A stretch of 64,000 bases of DNA from Nonomuraea aurantiaca (GTDB taxonomy: Bacteria > Actinomycetota > Actinomycetes > Streptosporangiales > Streptosporangiaceae): positions 124,001-188,000 of the forward strand of contig NZ_JAIWNB010000001.1 in the NCBI RefSeq assembly GCF_020215705.1, given 5' to 3'. The stretch's first letter is position 1; every line of letters begins with the position of its first letter. The notes below the pieces were generated by a model. It saw only the letters and a list, made by a program, of their open reading frames with translations. It was not told the DNA's origin and did no database searches. Positions 28,619 through 37,586 of this stretch are shown here, piece after piece. Made by a program: the position numbers and the translations under genes.

Positions 28619-28746
28619 GCTTCCTCCAGAAATGACATCACATACGGCTTCTGCCCCATCACCATCTGTCACACGCCGCCCGGCGGCGGCCTTGACCAAG
28701 ACTTCAAGGGCGGACTTCGCGGCCGGCCGCGCACTAGTGTGCAGCT

Positions 28747-31700
28747 GTGACAACTGGCGCATACCTGAGATTTCCACACCTGCACGGTGACCTGGTCACC
28801 TTCGTCGCCGACGACGATGTCTGGCTGGCTCCCGTGGCGGGCGGACGGGCCTGGCGGTTCACCGCCGACCGTACGCCCGTGTCCTACCCCAGGTTCTCGC
28901 CCGACGGCGCCCGCATCGCGTGGACCAGCCATCGGGAGGGACCGCCCGAAGCGTTCGCGGCCGAGATCGACGGGGCCGACGGCGAGCGGCTGACCCACTG
29001 GGGCAGCTCGACGACCAGCGCGCGCGCGTGGACCGCCGGCGGGGATGTGCTCGCGGTCAGCGCGGCCGGGGAGGGCTCGCGGGCCAGGACGTGGGCGTAC
29101 GCGGTCCCGCTGGACGGCGGCCCGGCCGTGCGCCTGCCGTACGGATGGGTGAGCGAGGCCGCCGTCAGCGGCGAGAAGGTCGCGACGGTGTCGTCGATCT
29201 ACCGCGAGCCGTCACAGTGGAAGCGCTATCGGGGAGGTACGGCGGGCAAGCTCTGGGTCGACGCCGAGGGGAGCGGCGAGTTCGCCCGGCTGTTCGCCGA
29301 CAGCGACGCGCAGTACTGGTCGGTCATGTGGGTGGGTGACCGGGTCGCCTTCCTGGCCGACATCGACGGCACCGGCAACGTGTACTCGGCCCTGCCCGAC
29401 GGCTCCGACCTGCGCAAGCACACCGGGCACGACGAGTTCTACGCCCGCCACGCCGCCACCGACGGGCAGCGGGTGGTCTACAGCCACGCCGGCGACCTCT
29501 GGCTGCTGGAGAGCCTCGACGCCGAGCCGTACAAGCTGGAGGTCAAGCTCGGCGGCCCGCGCCCGGCTCGCGCGCGGCGACCGGCGCCGGCCCGCGTCGG
29601 CGGGTTCTCACCGGACGAGACCGGGCGGGCGAGCGCGGTCGAGATCCGCGGCACCGCCCACTGGGTGACCCACCGTGACGGTCCCGCGGGCGCGTTGCGG
29701 GTGGAGCCGGGCGTCCGGGTACGGCTGCCGCGGGCGCTCGACGCCGACGGCCGGGCGGTCTGGGTCTCGGACGCCACCGGTGAGGACGGCCTGGAGATCG
29801 GCACGCCCGGTGGCGAGATCCGTACGCTGGCCGCGGGCGAGCTCGGCCGGGTGCTCCAGCTGGCCGCCTCGCCCAACGGCAAGCACGCGGCCGTGGCCAC
29901 GCACGACGGGCGGCTGCTGGTCATCGACCTCGAATCCGGAAATATCCGGGAGCTGGATCGCACGACGCAGGGGGACATCAGCGGGCTGACGTTCTCGCCC
30001 GACTCGTCCTGGCTGGCCTGGGTGCACCCGCACGACGCGCGGCTGTCGCAGATCAGGATGGGCCGCCTCGACGGGACCTCCGTCATCGACGTGACGCCGC
30101 TGCGGTTCGCCGACTTCGACCCGGTCTTCACCAGGGACGGCAAGCATCTGGCGTTCCTGTCGGTACGGACGTTCGACCCGATCTACGACGCGCACGTGTT
30201 CGACCTGTCGTTTCCGGCGGGCTGCCGGCCGTACCTCGTGCCGTTGCAGGCGACGACGCCCTCGCCGTTCGACCCGAGCCTGCAGGGGCGCGGGTTCAAC
30301 GGCGAGGACGACAAGCCCGCCGCCACCTCGGAAGACAAGAAGACCTCGGAGAAGAAGGACGCCGAGCCGCCGCGTACCGAGGTGGACCTCGAGGGGCTGG
30401 CCTCGCGCGTGGTGCCGGTGCCCGTGCCCGCCGCGCACTACCGGAACCTGCGCACCGCCAAGGACGCCCTGCTCTGGCTGCGCCACCCGGCGACCGGGCT
30501 GCTCGGCGACGGCACCGAGCCGACCGGCGAGACCGTCCTCGAACGCTACGACCTCAAGAAGCGCGCCAAGGCCGAGCTCGGCAGGGAGACGCGCGCCTTC
30601 GAGGTGAGCGGCGACGGCAGCAGGCTCGTCCTCAACGGCAAGAACGGCCTGCAGACCCGCACCAGCGGCGAGGGCGACGAGGTCGTCACCATCGACCTCG
30701 ACCGGATCACGGTCCAGATCGACCCGATCGCCGAGTGGCGGCAGGGCTACGCCGAGGCCGGCCGGTTGATGCGCGACCACTTCTGGCGCGCGGACATGAA
30801 CGGCGTCGACTGGCAGGGGGCGCTCGACCGCTACGCGCCGCTGGTCGACCGGATCGGCTCCTACTCCGAGCTCATCGACCTGCTCTGGGAGGTACAGGGC
30901 GAGCTGGGCACCTCGCACGCCTACGCCCGGCCCGCCGGCGGGGGCTACGACCCGCGCCGGCGCCAGGGCCTGCTCGGCGCCGACATCGTCCGCGACGCGG
31001 AAGGCGTCTGGCGCGTCGAACGGATCCTGCCCGGCGAGTCGTCCGACCACGACGCGCGCTCGCCGCTGCTCGCGCCGGGCGTCGCCGTGCGCGAGGGCGA
31101 CGCGATCGTGGCGGTCGGCGGCCGGCCCGTCGACCCCGTCCGCGGCCCGCTCGCCTCCCTGGCCGGCACGGCCGGGCAGCCCATCGAGCTGACCGTACGC
31201 CCGGCGTCGGGCGGCGAGACGCGCCGGGTGGTGGTCACCCCGATCTCGGACGAGACGCAGCTGCGCTACCACGACTGGGTGGAGGGCCGCCGGGCCTACG
31301 TCAGGCAGGCGTCGGGCGGCCGGCTCGGCTACCTGCACGTGCCCGACATGGTGGCCTCGGGGTGGGCGCAGTTCCATCGCGACCTGCGTACGGAGATGGC
31401 CCGCGAGGGGCTGGTCGTGGACGTACGCGAGAACGGTGGCGGGCACACCTCCGAACTCGTGCTGGAGAAGCTGTCGCGCCAGGTCTCCGGCTGGGCGCAC
31501 GCCCGCGGCTACGAGCCGATGCGCTACCCCGAGGACTCGCCGCGCGGCCCGATCGTGGCCGTCACCGACGAGTTCGCGGGCTCGGACGGCGACATCGTCA
31601 GCGCGGGCATCAAGAACCGGAAGATCGGCCCGCTGGTGGGCACCCGGACGTGGGGCGGGGTGATCGGCATCGACTCGCGCTACTCGCTGGTGGACGGGAC

Positions 31701-31917
31701 GGTGGTGACCCAGCCCCGCTACTCGTTCTGGCTGGCCGGGCAGGGCTGGGGCGTGGAGAACTACGGTGTCGATCCCGACGTCGAGGTGGTCATAACGCCG
31801 CAGGACCGGGTGGCGGGCCGCGATCCGCAGCTGGAGAAGGCGGTCGAACTCGCACTCGCCGCCCTGGCCGAACACCCGGCGGCCACACCTCCGGACCTGC
31901 CACCGCTCGCGACGTGA
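28747..31917 (+). CDS. Tricorn protease homologue (S41 peptidase with PDZ)
   Basis: A 1056-aa protein. Residues 1-500 form WD/beta-propeller repeats (FSPDGARIAWTS, FTRDGKHLAFLSV and similar). A charged linker rich in Lys/Glu sits near residues 525-545. The C-terminal half has the Tricorn core domain with ELGTSHAYARP (catalytic His), a PDZ domain (GVAVREGDAIVAVGGRPV) and the catalytic Ser region DEFAGSDGDIVSAG, then VGTRTWGGVIGI. It degrades peptides released by upstream proteases in the cytoplasm. No Shine-Dalgarno precedes the GTG, and TAGTGT lies 6 nt upstream, so a leaderless mRNA is possible. The stop codon is inside a 13-bp tandem repeat. Confidence 0.92.
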   Translation: MTTGAYLRFPHLHGDLVTFVADDDVWLAPVAGGRAWRFTADRTPVSYPRFSPDGARIAWTSHREGPPEAFAAEIDGADGERLTHWGSSTTSARAWTAGGDVLAVSAAGEGSRARTWAYAVPLDGGPAVRLPYGWVSEAAVSGEKVATVSSIYREPSQWKRYRGGTAGKLWVDAEGSGEFARLFADSDAQYWSVMWVGDRVAFLADIDGTGNVYSALPDGSDLRKHTGHDEFYARHAATDGQRVVYSHAGDLWLLESLDAEPYKLEVKLGGPRPARARRPAPARVGGFSPDETGRASAVEIRGTAHWVTHRDGPAGALRVEPGVRVRLPRALDADGRAVWVSDATGEDGLEIGTPGGEIRTLAAGELGRVLQLAASPNGKHAAVATHDGRLLVIDLESGNIRELDRTTQGDISGLTFSPDSSWLAWVHPHDARLSQIRMGRLDGTSVIDVTPLRFADFDPVFTRDGKHLAFLSVRTFDPIYDAHVFDLSFPAGCRPYLVPLQATTPSPFDPSLQGRGFNGEDDKPAATSEDKKTSEKKDAEPPRTEVDLEGLASRVVPVPVPAAHYRNLRTAKDALLWLRHPATGLLGDGTEPTGETVLERYDLKKRAKAELGRETRAFEVSGDGSRLVLNGKNGLQTRTSGEGDEVVTIDLDRITVQIDPIAEWRQGYAEAGRLMRDHFWRADMNGVDWQGALDRYAPLVDRIGSYSELIDLLWEVQGELGTSHAYARPAGGGYDPRRRQGLLGADIVRDAEGVWRVERILPGESSDHDARSPLLAPGVAVREGDAIVAVGGRPVDPVRGPLASLAGTAGQPIELTVRPASGGETRRVVVTPISDETQLRYHDWVEGRRAYVRQASGGRLGYLHVPDMVASGWAQFHRDLRTEMAREGLVVDVRENGGGHTSELVLEKLSRQVSGWAHARGYEPMRYPEDSPRGPIVAVTDEFAGSDGDIVSAGIKNRKIGPLVGTRTWGGVIGIDSRYSLVDGTVVTQPRYSFWLAGQGWGVENYGVDPDVEVVITPQDRVAGRDPQLEKAVELALAALAEHPAATPPDLPPLAT

Positions 31918-31971
31918 GCTTGCGACGTGACCTCGCGACGTGAGCTTGCGACGTGACCTCGCGACATAACG
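31907..31971 (+). repeat. Five tandem 13-bp units across the Tricorn stop codon
   Basis: Units alternate TCGCGACGTGAGC and TTGCGACGTGACC; the fifth is degenerate (TCGCGACATAACG). The Tricorn stop codon is in the first unit. Confidence 0.85.
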
Positions 31972-31980
31972 GTGTTGTCA

Positions 31981-32016
31981 CGGGATCCGCTCCGATGATG
32001 ATCGGAGCGGATCCCG
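31981..32016. terminator. 16-bp perfect stem-loop after the Tricorn gene
   Basis: CGGGATCCGCTCCGAT pairs perfectly with ATCGGAGCGGATCCCG around GATG, 63 bp after the stop. It probably ends Tricorn transcription. Confidence 0.8.
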
Positions 32017-32033
32017 GCGGCAGGGTTGACCCC

Positions 32034-32117
32034 ATGAAGTCCCTCGCGTATCGCCAGAGTGAGGCCGCTGGGCAACCGCCCAAGGGCGTGGCCGCTGACT
32101 CCCTTCTTCGGGCGTAA
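32034..32117 (+). CDS. 27-aa ORF resembling the N-terminus of the next gene
   Basis: Encodes MKSLAYRQSEAAGQPPKG and nine further residues. The start MKSLAYRQS parallels MEPLAYRQS of the following protein, so it looks like a duplicated or broken copy of that gene's 5' end. The stop is 4 bp before the next ATG. It may serve as an upstream ORF that couples translation, or be a remnant. Confidence 0.4.
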   Translation: MKSLAYRQSEAAGQPPKGVAADSLLRA

Positions 32118-32121
32118 GGCG

Positions 32122-33195
32122 ATGGAACCACTCGCCTATCGTCAGAGCGGCATCCGGGAGACCGGACTGAATGCCCGGGACGTCCGGAAGGCCATGGAAA
32201 AGCTCGCCGTTCCAGAGCTCCCCTTGGGGACGTTCGGGATCGCCGGTGGTGCGGCGAGAGAACGCCACAACCAGGCCAGTGACGAGTTCAACAACCGCGT
32301 GCGGCGCGGCGTGGACTCGGCCGAGGGCATCTCGCACAACCTGAAGCTCACCGCCGACGGGTACGTGCGGGCCTCCAACGACGTCATGCGCGCGGTCCTT
32401 GCCGTCGGCGGCCACCGGCAGCCTCTCGTACGCGGGGACGCGCCTTCACCGGAGTCAGAAGTCCGAAACGGCGTGGGATATGGCCTCACGTCGCTCGGCA
32501 CCACGGGCGTGACCCTCATCCGGCTGGCGGAGGCGTCCTCCTACCTCCAGCGCGGCTCGACCGCCGGGCTCGCGAACCTGTCGGCCGAGGCGGCGAAGAT
32601 GGCGAACCTGAGCCAGCGCACGCTGTCCATGCTCAAGGTCGCCGCCACGATGTCGATCACGGCCGGTACCGGGCTCATGCTCTGGCTGGCCACCGTGACC
32701 TGGCATGACGAGAAGGTCGACGAGGCCATCGCGGCCTGGCGCCACGCCGCCAACTCTCTGGGCGAGACCTTCGGGGCCGGGGACCCGATGAAGCTGGAGG
32801 CACTGGCGGCAGCATGGCACGGCGGCGCCAAGAACGTGGCCGACCAGAAGCTACGCGACTTCGTCACGGCGGGCATCCAGCTCGCCGACTACGCCGCGGG
32901 CCGGGCCGTCGGGTTGCAGGACGCGGTGAAGCAGCTCAACCGGCTGCACTCGTACGCCTTCTGGACGACCATGACCGAGCTGGGGGTGATCGCGGCGCTG
33001 CGCCTGGTCGCGTCCGTCAACCCGGCTGCCCGGCTGGCGTCCATCAAGGTGGGGTGGCGGTTGTCCCTCGCCCTTGTACTGATTCAGGGGGCCATCACGG
33101 CGCGGCTGGAATACCTGGTGGGAGAGGCATTGAAGAAGGACTCGGTGGGCGCCGGACCGCCGGGGGTCGGGGAGACGGACTTCCCTCGCTTCTAG
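32122..33195 (+). CDS. Hypothetical protein with WXG100/EspC-like N-terminus and membrane segments
   Basis: A 357-aa protein. The first 100 residues are helical and polar (HNQASDEFNNRVRRG, then EGISHNLKLTADGYVRASNDVMRAV), like ESX/type VII secretion proteins of the WXG100 or EspC class. A middle hydrophobic helix (SITAGTGLMLWLATVTW) and later hydrophobic helices (FWTTMTELGVIAALRLVASV and LSLALVLIQGAIT) suggest toxin-chaperone-like or membrane-inserting architecture. No catalytic domain is visible. ATG at 32122 follows TAAGG. The gene stands alone after a strong terminator. Confidence 0.6.
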   Translation: MEPLAYRQSGIRETGLNARDVRKAMEKLAVPELPLGTFGIAGGAARERHNQASDEFNNRVRRGVDSAEGISHNLKLTADGYVRASNDVMRAVLAVGGHRQPLVRGDAPSPESEVRNGVGYGLTSLGTTGVTLIRLAEASSYLQRGSTAGLANLSAEAAKMANLSQRTLSMLKVAATMSITAGTGLMLWLATVTWHDEKVDEAIAAWRHAANSLGETFGAGDPMKLEALAAAWHGGAKNVADQKLRDFVTAGIQLADYAAGRAVGLQDAVKQLNRLHSYAFWTTMTELGVIAALRLVASVNPAARLASIKVGWRLSLALVLIQGAITARLEYLVGEALKKDSVGAGPPGVGETDFPRF

Positions 33196-33321
33196 CGGTC
33201 ATGCGGGTCGGCTGTCGTGCCTGGCTCCGCCCCGGGGGTTGTGACCGGTGCACGGTAAGAAAACCTTAAGTCGCCTTCGGCATGGTGGACCCCGACGAAC
33301 CCCCAGCAGGAGGAGCAAGCG

Positions 33322-33475
33322 ATGAGCAAGGTCGTCGCGGTCATCTACATCTCGATGGACGGCGTGGTCGAGGCGGCTGTTCCCTGACGGGATCAACACC
33401 TCCGCGTGGAACCTGGCCGGCACCTCGGCCTTCAGCTCAGGCGCCATCGTCCTGGACTACCGCCCGGCGGACTGA
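33322..33475 (+). pseudogene. Remnant of a RibD/dihydrofolate reductase-like gene (internal deletion)
   Basis: A perfect AGGAGG precedes an ATG that encodes MSKVVAVIYISMDGVVEA, the typical N-terminus of DHFR-family (RibD C-domain-like) proteins. After about 18 codons the frame shifts by +1 into LFPDGINTSAWNLAGTSAFS and then SGAIVLDYRPAD, the typical C-terminus. About 130-150 internal codons are missing, so the gene is dead. Its end overlaps the convergent aminotransferase gene. Confidence 0.8.
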
Positions 33476-34593
33476 GAACTTGGGCTCCCCGTCTGTGTGA
33501 TGCGGTCCAGGATCTCGGTCAGGATGGGCTCGGTGGTGGCGAAGTTCAGCCGTACGCAGTGCGCGCCGCCGGGCCCGAACGTGGCGCCATCGCTCAGCAT
33601 GACCTTCGCGTCACGTTCGAGCATTTCCTGTACGCCTGGACGGCCGTAGTCGAGCCAGGCCAGGTAGGTGGCCTCCGGGACGCGGTAGCCGACCCCCTCG
33701 GGCAGGCGCTCGGCGATCGTCCGGCGGTTCCTGTCCAGCAGGGCACGGGTCTCCTCAAGCCAGGCGTCGCCGTGCCGCCAGGCCGCCACCGTCGCCTCCA
33801 CGCCGAACAGGTTGGCCGAGCCGAACACGAAGGGCGGCTGCGCGTCGAGCGCCTTACGCAGCTCCGGCGAGCCGACATGAGCGACCGAGCACCGGATGCC
33901 GCCGAGATTGAACGCCTTGGTGGCAGAGGTGAGCGTGACGGTCCGCTCGGGCAGGATGGTGGCGAACGGGATGTGCTGGTTGGGGGCGTACGCGAGGTCG
34001 GCGTGGATCTCGTCGGAGATGACGAGCAGATCATGCCGCTCGGCGTGCTCGGCCAGCTCGGTCAGCTCCTCACGGGTGAAGACCCGGCCCGTGGGGTTGT
34101 GCGGGTTGACCAGCAGCAGCACCTTGCACCGGGACAGATCAGGCACCTCGAACCGCCACGAGTCCCCGTCGGCGCTCAGCTGGAGGGGATGCAGCGGCCG
34201 GTTCATGGTCTCCAGCGTGCCGAGGAACGGGGGATAGGTGGGGGTATGCACGGCCACGCCATCGCCTGGGCGGGTCCATACGTGGAGGATCACCTGGAGC
34301 GCTTGATTGATGTCGGAATAACTCCGCACATACTCAAGCTCCGGCTCCCAGCCGTACCGCCCGGCCATCCGCTCAACGAACGCCTCGGCCAGGGGCCCAC
34401 AGCGGGGATCGTCCAGCCAGGTGGGGTAGCCGAGGTCACCGTGGGCCCGTCGTTGGAGGGCGTTGACGACTTCTGGGGCGGTGGGAAGGTCCATGTCGGC
34501 GATCCAGGCGGGAATGACGCCGGGGGCGGCTTTGGCCCACTTGAATCCGTCGTGAGTTGCCTTGAGGTCTTCTGCCCGCTTTGTATCGGTCAC
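33457..34593 (-). CDS. PLP-dependent aminotransferase/C-S lyase, MalY/PatB family
   Basis: A 378-aa fold-type I PLP enzyme. The start (GVIPAWIADMDLPTAPEV) is the PatB/MalY signature. NPHNPTGRVFTREEL holds the PLP-contacting Asn, SDEIHADLAY the Asp that binds the pyridine nitrogen, and TSATKAFNLGGIRCS the Schiff-base Lys. Members cleave cystathionine or cysteine conjugates (C-S lyase) or transaminate. The C-terminal stop lies within the DHFR-like pseudogene remnant. Confidence 0.87.
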   Translation of the reverse strand: MTDTKRAEDLKATHDGFKWAKAAPGVIPAWIADMDLPTAPEVVNALQRRAHGDLGYPTWLDDPRCGPLAEAFVERMAGRYGWEPELEYVRSYSDINQALQVILHVWTRPGDGVAVHTPTYPPFLGTLETMNRPLHPLQLSADGDSWRFEVPDLSRCKVLLLVNPHNPTGRVFTREELTELAEHAERHDLLVISDEIHADLAYAPNQHIPFATILPERTVTLTSATKAFNLGGIRCSVAHVGSPELRKALDAQPPFVFGSANLFGVEATVAAWRHGDAWLEETRALLDRNRRTIAERLPEGVGYRVPEATYLAWLDYGRPGVQEMLERDAKVMLSDGATFGPGGAHCVRLNFATTEPILTEILDRITQTGSPSSQSAGR

Positions 34594-34975
34594 GCGGCCA
34601 TTCTAGAAACCACCGGGTTTCTGGCCACCCCGTCCCACGGCCACCCCATCTCGCCGCCCAGCCCGGTCTCGCCTTCGATCAGTTCGTTCCCATCGAAGGG
34701 GTCAGGGGTTCGAATCCCCTCATCTCCCCCCGCTCAAAGGCCGCTTCCACAAGCCCTCTGGCCTGTGGCCGTAAGAAGATTGCGGACGAGGATGCCATGC
34801 CGGCAAGGTTGCCGGGGTGACCAGCGGCGAGCGCGCAGTATCGCCGGCAACCACCGGGCCAGTGCCGCGAGAGCAGCCCGATCGGCCCAGTCGAACCACA
34901 GGTCAGAGCCGTCGTGGCTGCGTTATGACGCGGTACAGGTCCGCACATGGTCTTGCGCGAGGCGGTCACCCACTG
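34594..34975. other. Intergenic scar region between aminotransferase and helicase genes
   Basis: About 380 bp without a credible gene. It contains a tRNA 3'-end fragment (separate entry). The 34,740-34,975 part keeps small open frames with no recognisable domain and may be decayed coding DNA. Confidence 0.5.
34698..34727 (+). other. Truncated tRNA 3' end (T-arm plus acceptor strand), possible att site
   Basis: AGGGG TTCGAAT CCCCT forms a canonical T-stem and loop, followed by CATCTCC as the 3' acceptor strand. The matching 5' half (GGAGATG start, D-arm, anticodon arm) is not present within the preceding 100 bp. Such 3' tRNA fragments are typical of attachment-site duplications left by integrative elements. 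Confidence 0.65.
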
Positions 34976-36406
34976 CTACCAGGATCGTCGGCCGTTCCGT
35001 CCTGCCCGGCGATTTACCACCGGTGCGGTGATGGTCACGGGGATCCCAGAGGGCGTCTGAGCGCCTGTGATACGCCTTAGTTCAGCCTCGCCCGAGCGGA
35101 CCTGGCTGGTCTGCGGGACGATACCGGCGTCGGCCATCAGGCGGGTCATGTCACGGCGCTGGTTGGGCAGGACCAGGGTGACGACGCTGCCGGACTCGCC
35201 GGCGCGGGCGGTGCGGCCGCCGCGGTGCAGGTAGTCCTTGTGGTCGCTTGGCGGGTCTACGTTGACGACGAGGTCGAGGTTGTCGACGTGGATGCCGCGG
35301 GCCGCGACGTTGGTCGCCACCAGCACCGTAACGTGGCCGGTCTTGAACTGGGCGAGGGTACGGGTGCGCTGGGGCTGGGACTTGCCCCCGTGTAGCGCGG
35401 CGGCGCGTACTCCGCTGTTCAGTAGGTGCTCGGTGAGCCGATCCACGGCGTGCTTGGTGTCCAGGAACATGATCACCCGGCCGTCGCGAGCAGCGATCTC
35501 CACAGTGGTGGCCTGCTTGTCGGCGCCTTGGATGTGCAGCACGTGGTGCTCCATCGTGGTGACCGCGCCCGCCGAGGGGTCAACCGAATGGACCACCGGG
35601 TCGGTCAGATAGCGGCGGACCAGTAGGTCGACGTTGCGGTCCAGAGTGGCGGAGAACAGCATCCGCTGGCCCCCTGGGCGCACCTTGTCGAGCAGGTGAG
35701 TGATCTGCGGCATGAAGCCCATGTCGGCCATCTGGTCGGCCTCGTCCAGCACGGTGATGCCGACCTGGTCCAGGCGGCAGTCGCCGCGCTCGATGAGATC
35801 CCTGAGCCGTCCCGGGGTCGCAACAACGACCTCGGCACCGCTGCGCAGCGCATTGGCCTGCTGGCCGATCGACATGCCGCCAACGACGGTGGCCAGCCGC
35901 AGCTTCAGTGATCGCGCGTACGGGGTGAGTGCGTCGGTGACCTGTTGGGCCAGTTCCCGAGTAGGGACGAGGATCAAGGCAAGCGGCTGCCGCGATTCGG
36001 CACGCTGTCCGGAGGTGCGGACGAGCAGGGCCAGGCCGAAGGCGAGTGTCTTGCCTGATCCGGTGCGCCCCCGCCCCAGGACGTCCCGGCCGGCCAGGGA
36101 GTTCGGCAGCGTGGCCGCCTGGATCGGGAACGGTTCATTCATGCCCAGGCTGGTGAGCATCTTCAGCAGCGCGGGCGGCACGTTCAGTTCAGCGAATGTC
36201 GCGGCGGGGGGCAGGGCCGGGGTGACGGTGACCGGTAGCGCGAACTCCCCCTGGAGCGCGGCGGGCCGCCGCCCGTAGCCGGAACGACTGGGGGCGCCTG
36301 AACGGCCCTGAGCCGACGAGCCGAATCGGCCGCCCCTGCCGGAGTTGGCAGAGCCGCCCGTACGGGTCGGGGAGTAGCGGTCGTGCGTGCGAGTTGCACG
36401 GTTCAT
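34976..36406 (-). CDS. DEAD-box RNA helicase
   Basis: A 476-aa RNA helicase. A basic Gly/Arg/Ser-rich N-terminal tail (about 60 residues) precedes the core. Motifs in order: Q motif (PFPIQAATLP), motif I (GRTGSGKT), Ia (PTRELAQQV), Ib (TPGRL), II (VLDEADQM), III (FSATLD), and motifs IV-VI in the second domain ending HRGGRTARAG. The ATG at 36406 begins MNRATRTHD. A cold-shock protein gene lies 350 bp upstream in the same direction, so a role in cold adaptation or RNA unwinding under stress is likely. Confidence 0.93.
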   Translation of the reverse strand: MNRATRTHDRYSPTRTGGSANSGRGGRFGSSAQGRSGAPSRSGYGRRPAALQGEFALPVTVTPALPPAATFAELNVPPALLKMLTSLGMNEPFPIQAATLPNSLAGRDVLGRGRTGSGKTLAFGLALLVRTSGQRAESRQPLALILVPTRELAQQVTDALTPYARSLKLRLATVVGGMSIGQQANALRSGAEVVVATPGRLRDLIERGDCRLDQVGITVLDEADQMADMGFMPQITHLLDKVRPGGQRMLFSATLDRNVDLLVRRYLTDPVVHSVDPSAGAVTTMEHHVLHIQGADKQATTVEIAARDGRVIMFLDTKHAVDRLTEHLLNSGVRAAALHGGKSQPQRTRTLAQFKTGHVTVLVATNVAARGIHVDNLDLVVNVDPPSDHKDYLHRGGRTARAGESGSVVTLVLPNQRRDMTRLMADAGIVPQTSQVRSGEAELRRITGAQTPSGIPVTITAPVVNRRAGRNGRRSW

Positions 36407-36760
36407 GCAGAACCTTCCTTGATGCGGCACGTGTCAGGTGATTCTCGACGCGATGAGCGGCACAAGAACAGCGAGCACGAACCGAAGAAAAGACGAGTCG
36501 AGTCGGCGGAAAACAGCCTGGCCTCGTACGTCGAAATGGTCGGCATTCGCCGGAAAGAATGGCGGCGAAGCCGGGCCGTAGGACTGGAGCGGACTTATGC
36601 CCGAACCGGAGTCATGAGGGGTGTATCGGTGTGTGGCGGAAGAACAGACATGTTGTTCTTCGCGGTTTGTAAGGCCGTCACGGCACATTGGGTACCACAA
36701 AAGCAGCGCGCTGGGGCCCGCACCCTACGGCGCGGGCCCCAGCTGCGTGGTGCGTCAGTG
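36407..36760. other. Intergenic region between cspA-like and helicase genes
   Basis: About 350 bp. It holds the cold-shock gene terminator (36710-36743) and presumably the helicase promoter or a long 5' leader. No other gene is seen. Confidence 0.6.
36710..36743 (-). terminator. Terminator of the cold-shock gene
   Basis: A 12-bp perfect stem (GCTGGGGCCCGC / GCGGGCCCCAGC) followed on the minus strand by a CTTTTG run, 17 bp after the cold-shock stop. Confidence 0.85.
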
Positions 36761-36964
36761 TCAGGCGGGAACGATGTTCTCGGCCTGCGGGCCCTTCTGG
36801 CCTTGCGTGACGTCGAAGCTCACCTTCTGGCCTTCCTGGAGCTCGCGGTAGCCCTGGGCGGCGATGTTCGAGTAGTGGGCGAAGACGTCAGCGCCGCCAC
36901 CATCCTGCTCGATGAAGCCGAAACCCTTTTCCGCGTTGAACCACTTCACTGTGCCAGTAGCCAT
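36761..36964 (-). CDS. cspA: Cold-shock protein (CspA family)
   Basis: A 67-aa single CSD domain: [18 protein letters not shown] (RNP1 KGFGFI), then DVFAHYSNI (RNP2-like) and [20 protein letters not shown]. It binds single-stranded RNA/DNA as an RNA chaperone. GAAGGAGATACAAA precedes the ATG. A long (about 180-nt) 5' leader is likely, as in other csp genes, and could be structured. Confidence 0.96.
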   Translation of the reverse strand: MATGTVKWFNAEKGFGFIEQDGGGADVFAHYSNIAAQGYRELQEGQKVSFDVTQGQKGPQAENIVPA

Positions 36965-37586
36965 TTTGTATCTCCTTCGGGGCAGTGCCCGTAAGGCTCG
37001 CTCCGTGCGAGCCTCGCGTCGCCGCGATGATTGCCCCGTCCGGAAAAACACCGGCAATACAAAAGTGCCACCACCGGCACAGGACGCCGGCGAGGGCACT
37101 TGAAGTCTTTGGGAACCACAACTGCAACTGAGAACGACAGTATCACAGTGCTCGTTTCCGAGGAAAGCGAGGGTCCACGTTCGTCGGTTACGCCATAAAA
37201 CCTAACCGCGCGCCGCACTGATTTCTGCAGCTGCGGCAATAGATATTCACTTCGGCGAGCCCTTTTCGCCCTGAAGCGGCAGGTCACAGGCTTATCGCGA
37301 GCTCCTGAGCTAGATCTACAAGCAGAGAAGCCCCTGGTAGATGCGTTGTCGACCAAGAGCAACAGCTTCGCCGAAATGCTCGAACGCTCGTCGATGGCAG
37401 GCCCGGAAGGTGGCTGGTGGTGAAACAGCACCAACCGCTCGTGGATCACCGGAGTGGCGTCTTCCTGCCATACCCATCAGCCACCCGTACGGTCCATGAT
37501 CACCCATAAGATACGCCGACAGTGCTCCGGGCGCATGATCTTGTCATGCGCCCGGAAACCTCATGCGCCCGGAAGTGTGTGCGGCG
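36965..37586. other. Long non-coding stretch between cspA and lexA
   Basis: About 620 bp. The first 180 bp is probably the csp 5' leader and promoter. The middle (37,150-37,500) is comparatively AT-rich with no supported gene. The right end holds CATGCGCCCGG repeats next to the lexA stop. Confidence 0.5.
37527..37572. repeat. Inverted plus direct copies of TCATGCGCCCGG downstream of lexA
   Basis: CCGGGCGCATGA (37527) pairs with TCATGCGCCCGG (37544), and a third copy TCATGCGCCCGG lies at 37561. The hairpin may serve as the lexA terminator. Confidence 0.65.

Noticed and set aside
34698..34727. Complete tRNA gene
   Set aside because: Only the T-arm and acceptor 3' strand are present. No D-arm, anticodon arm or matching 5' acceptor is found upstream.
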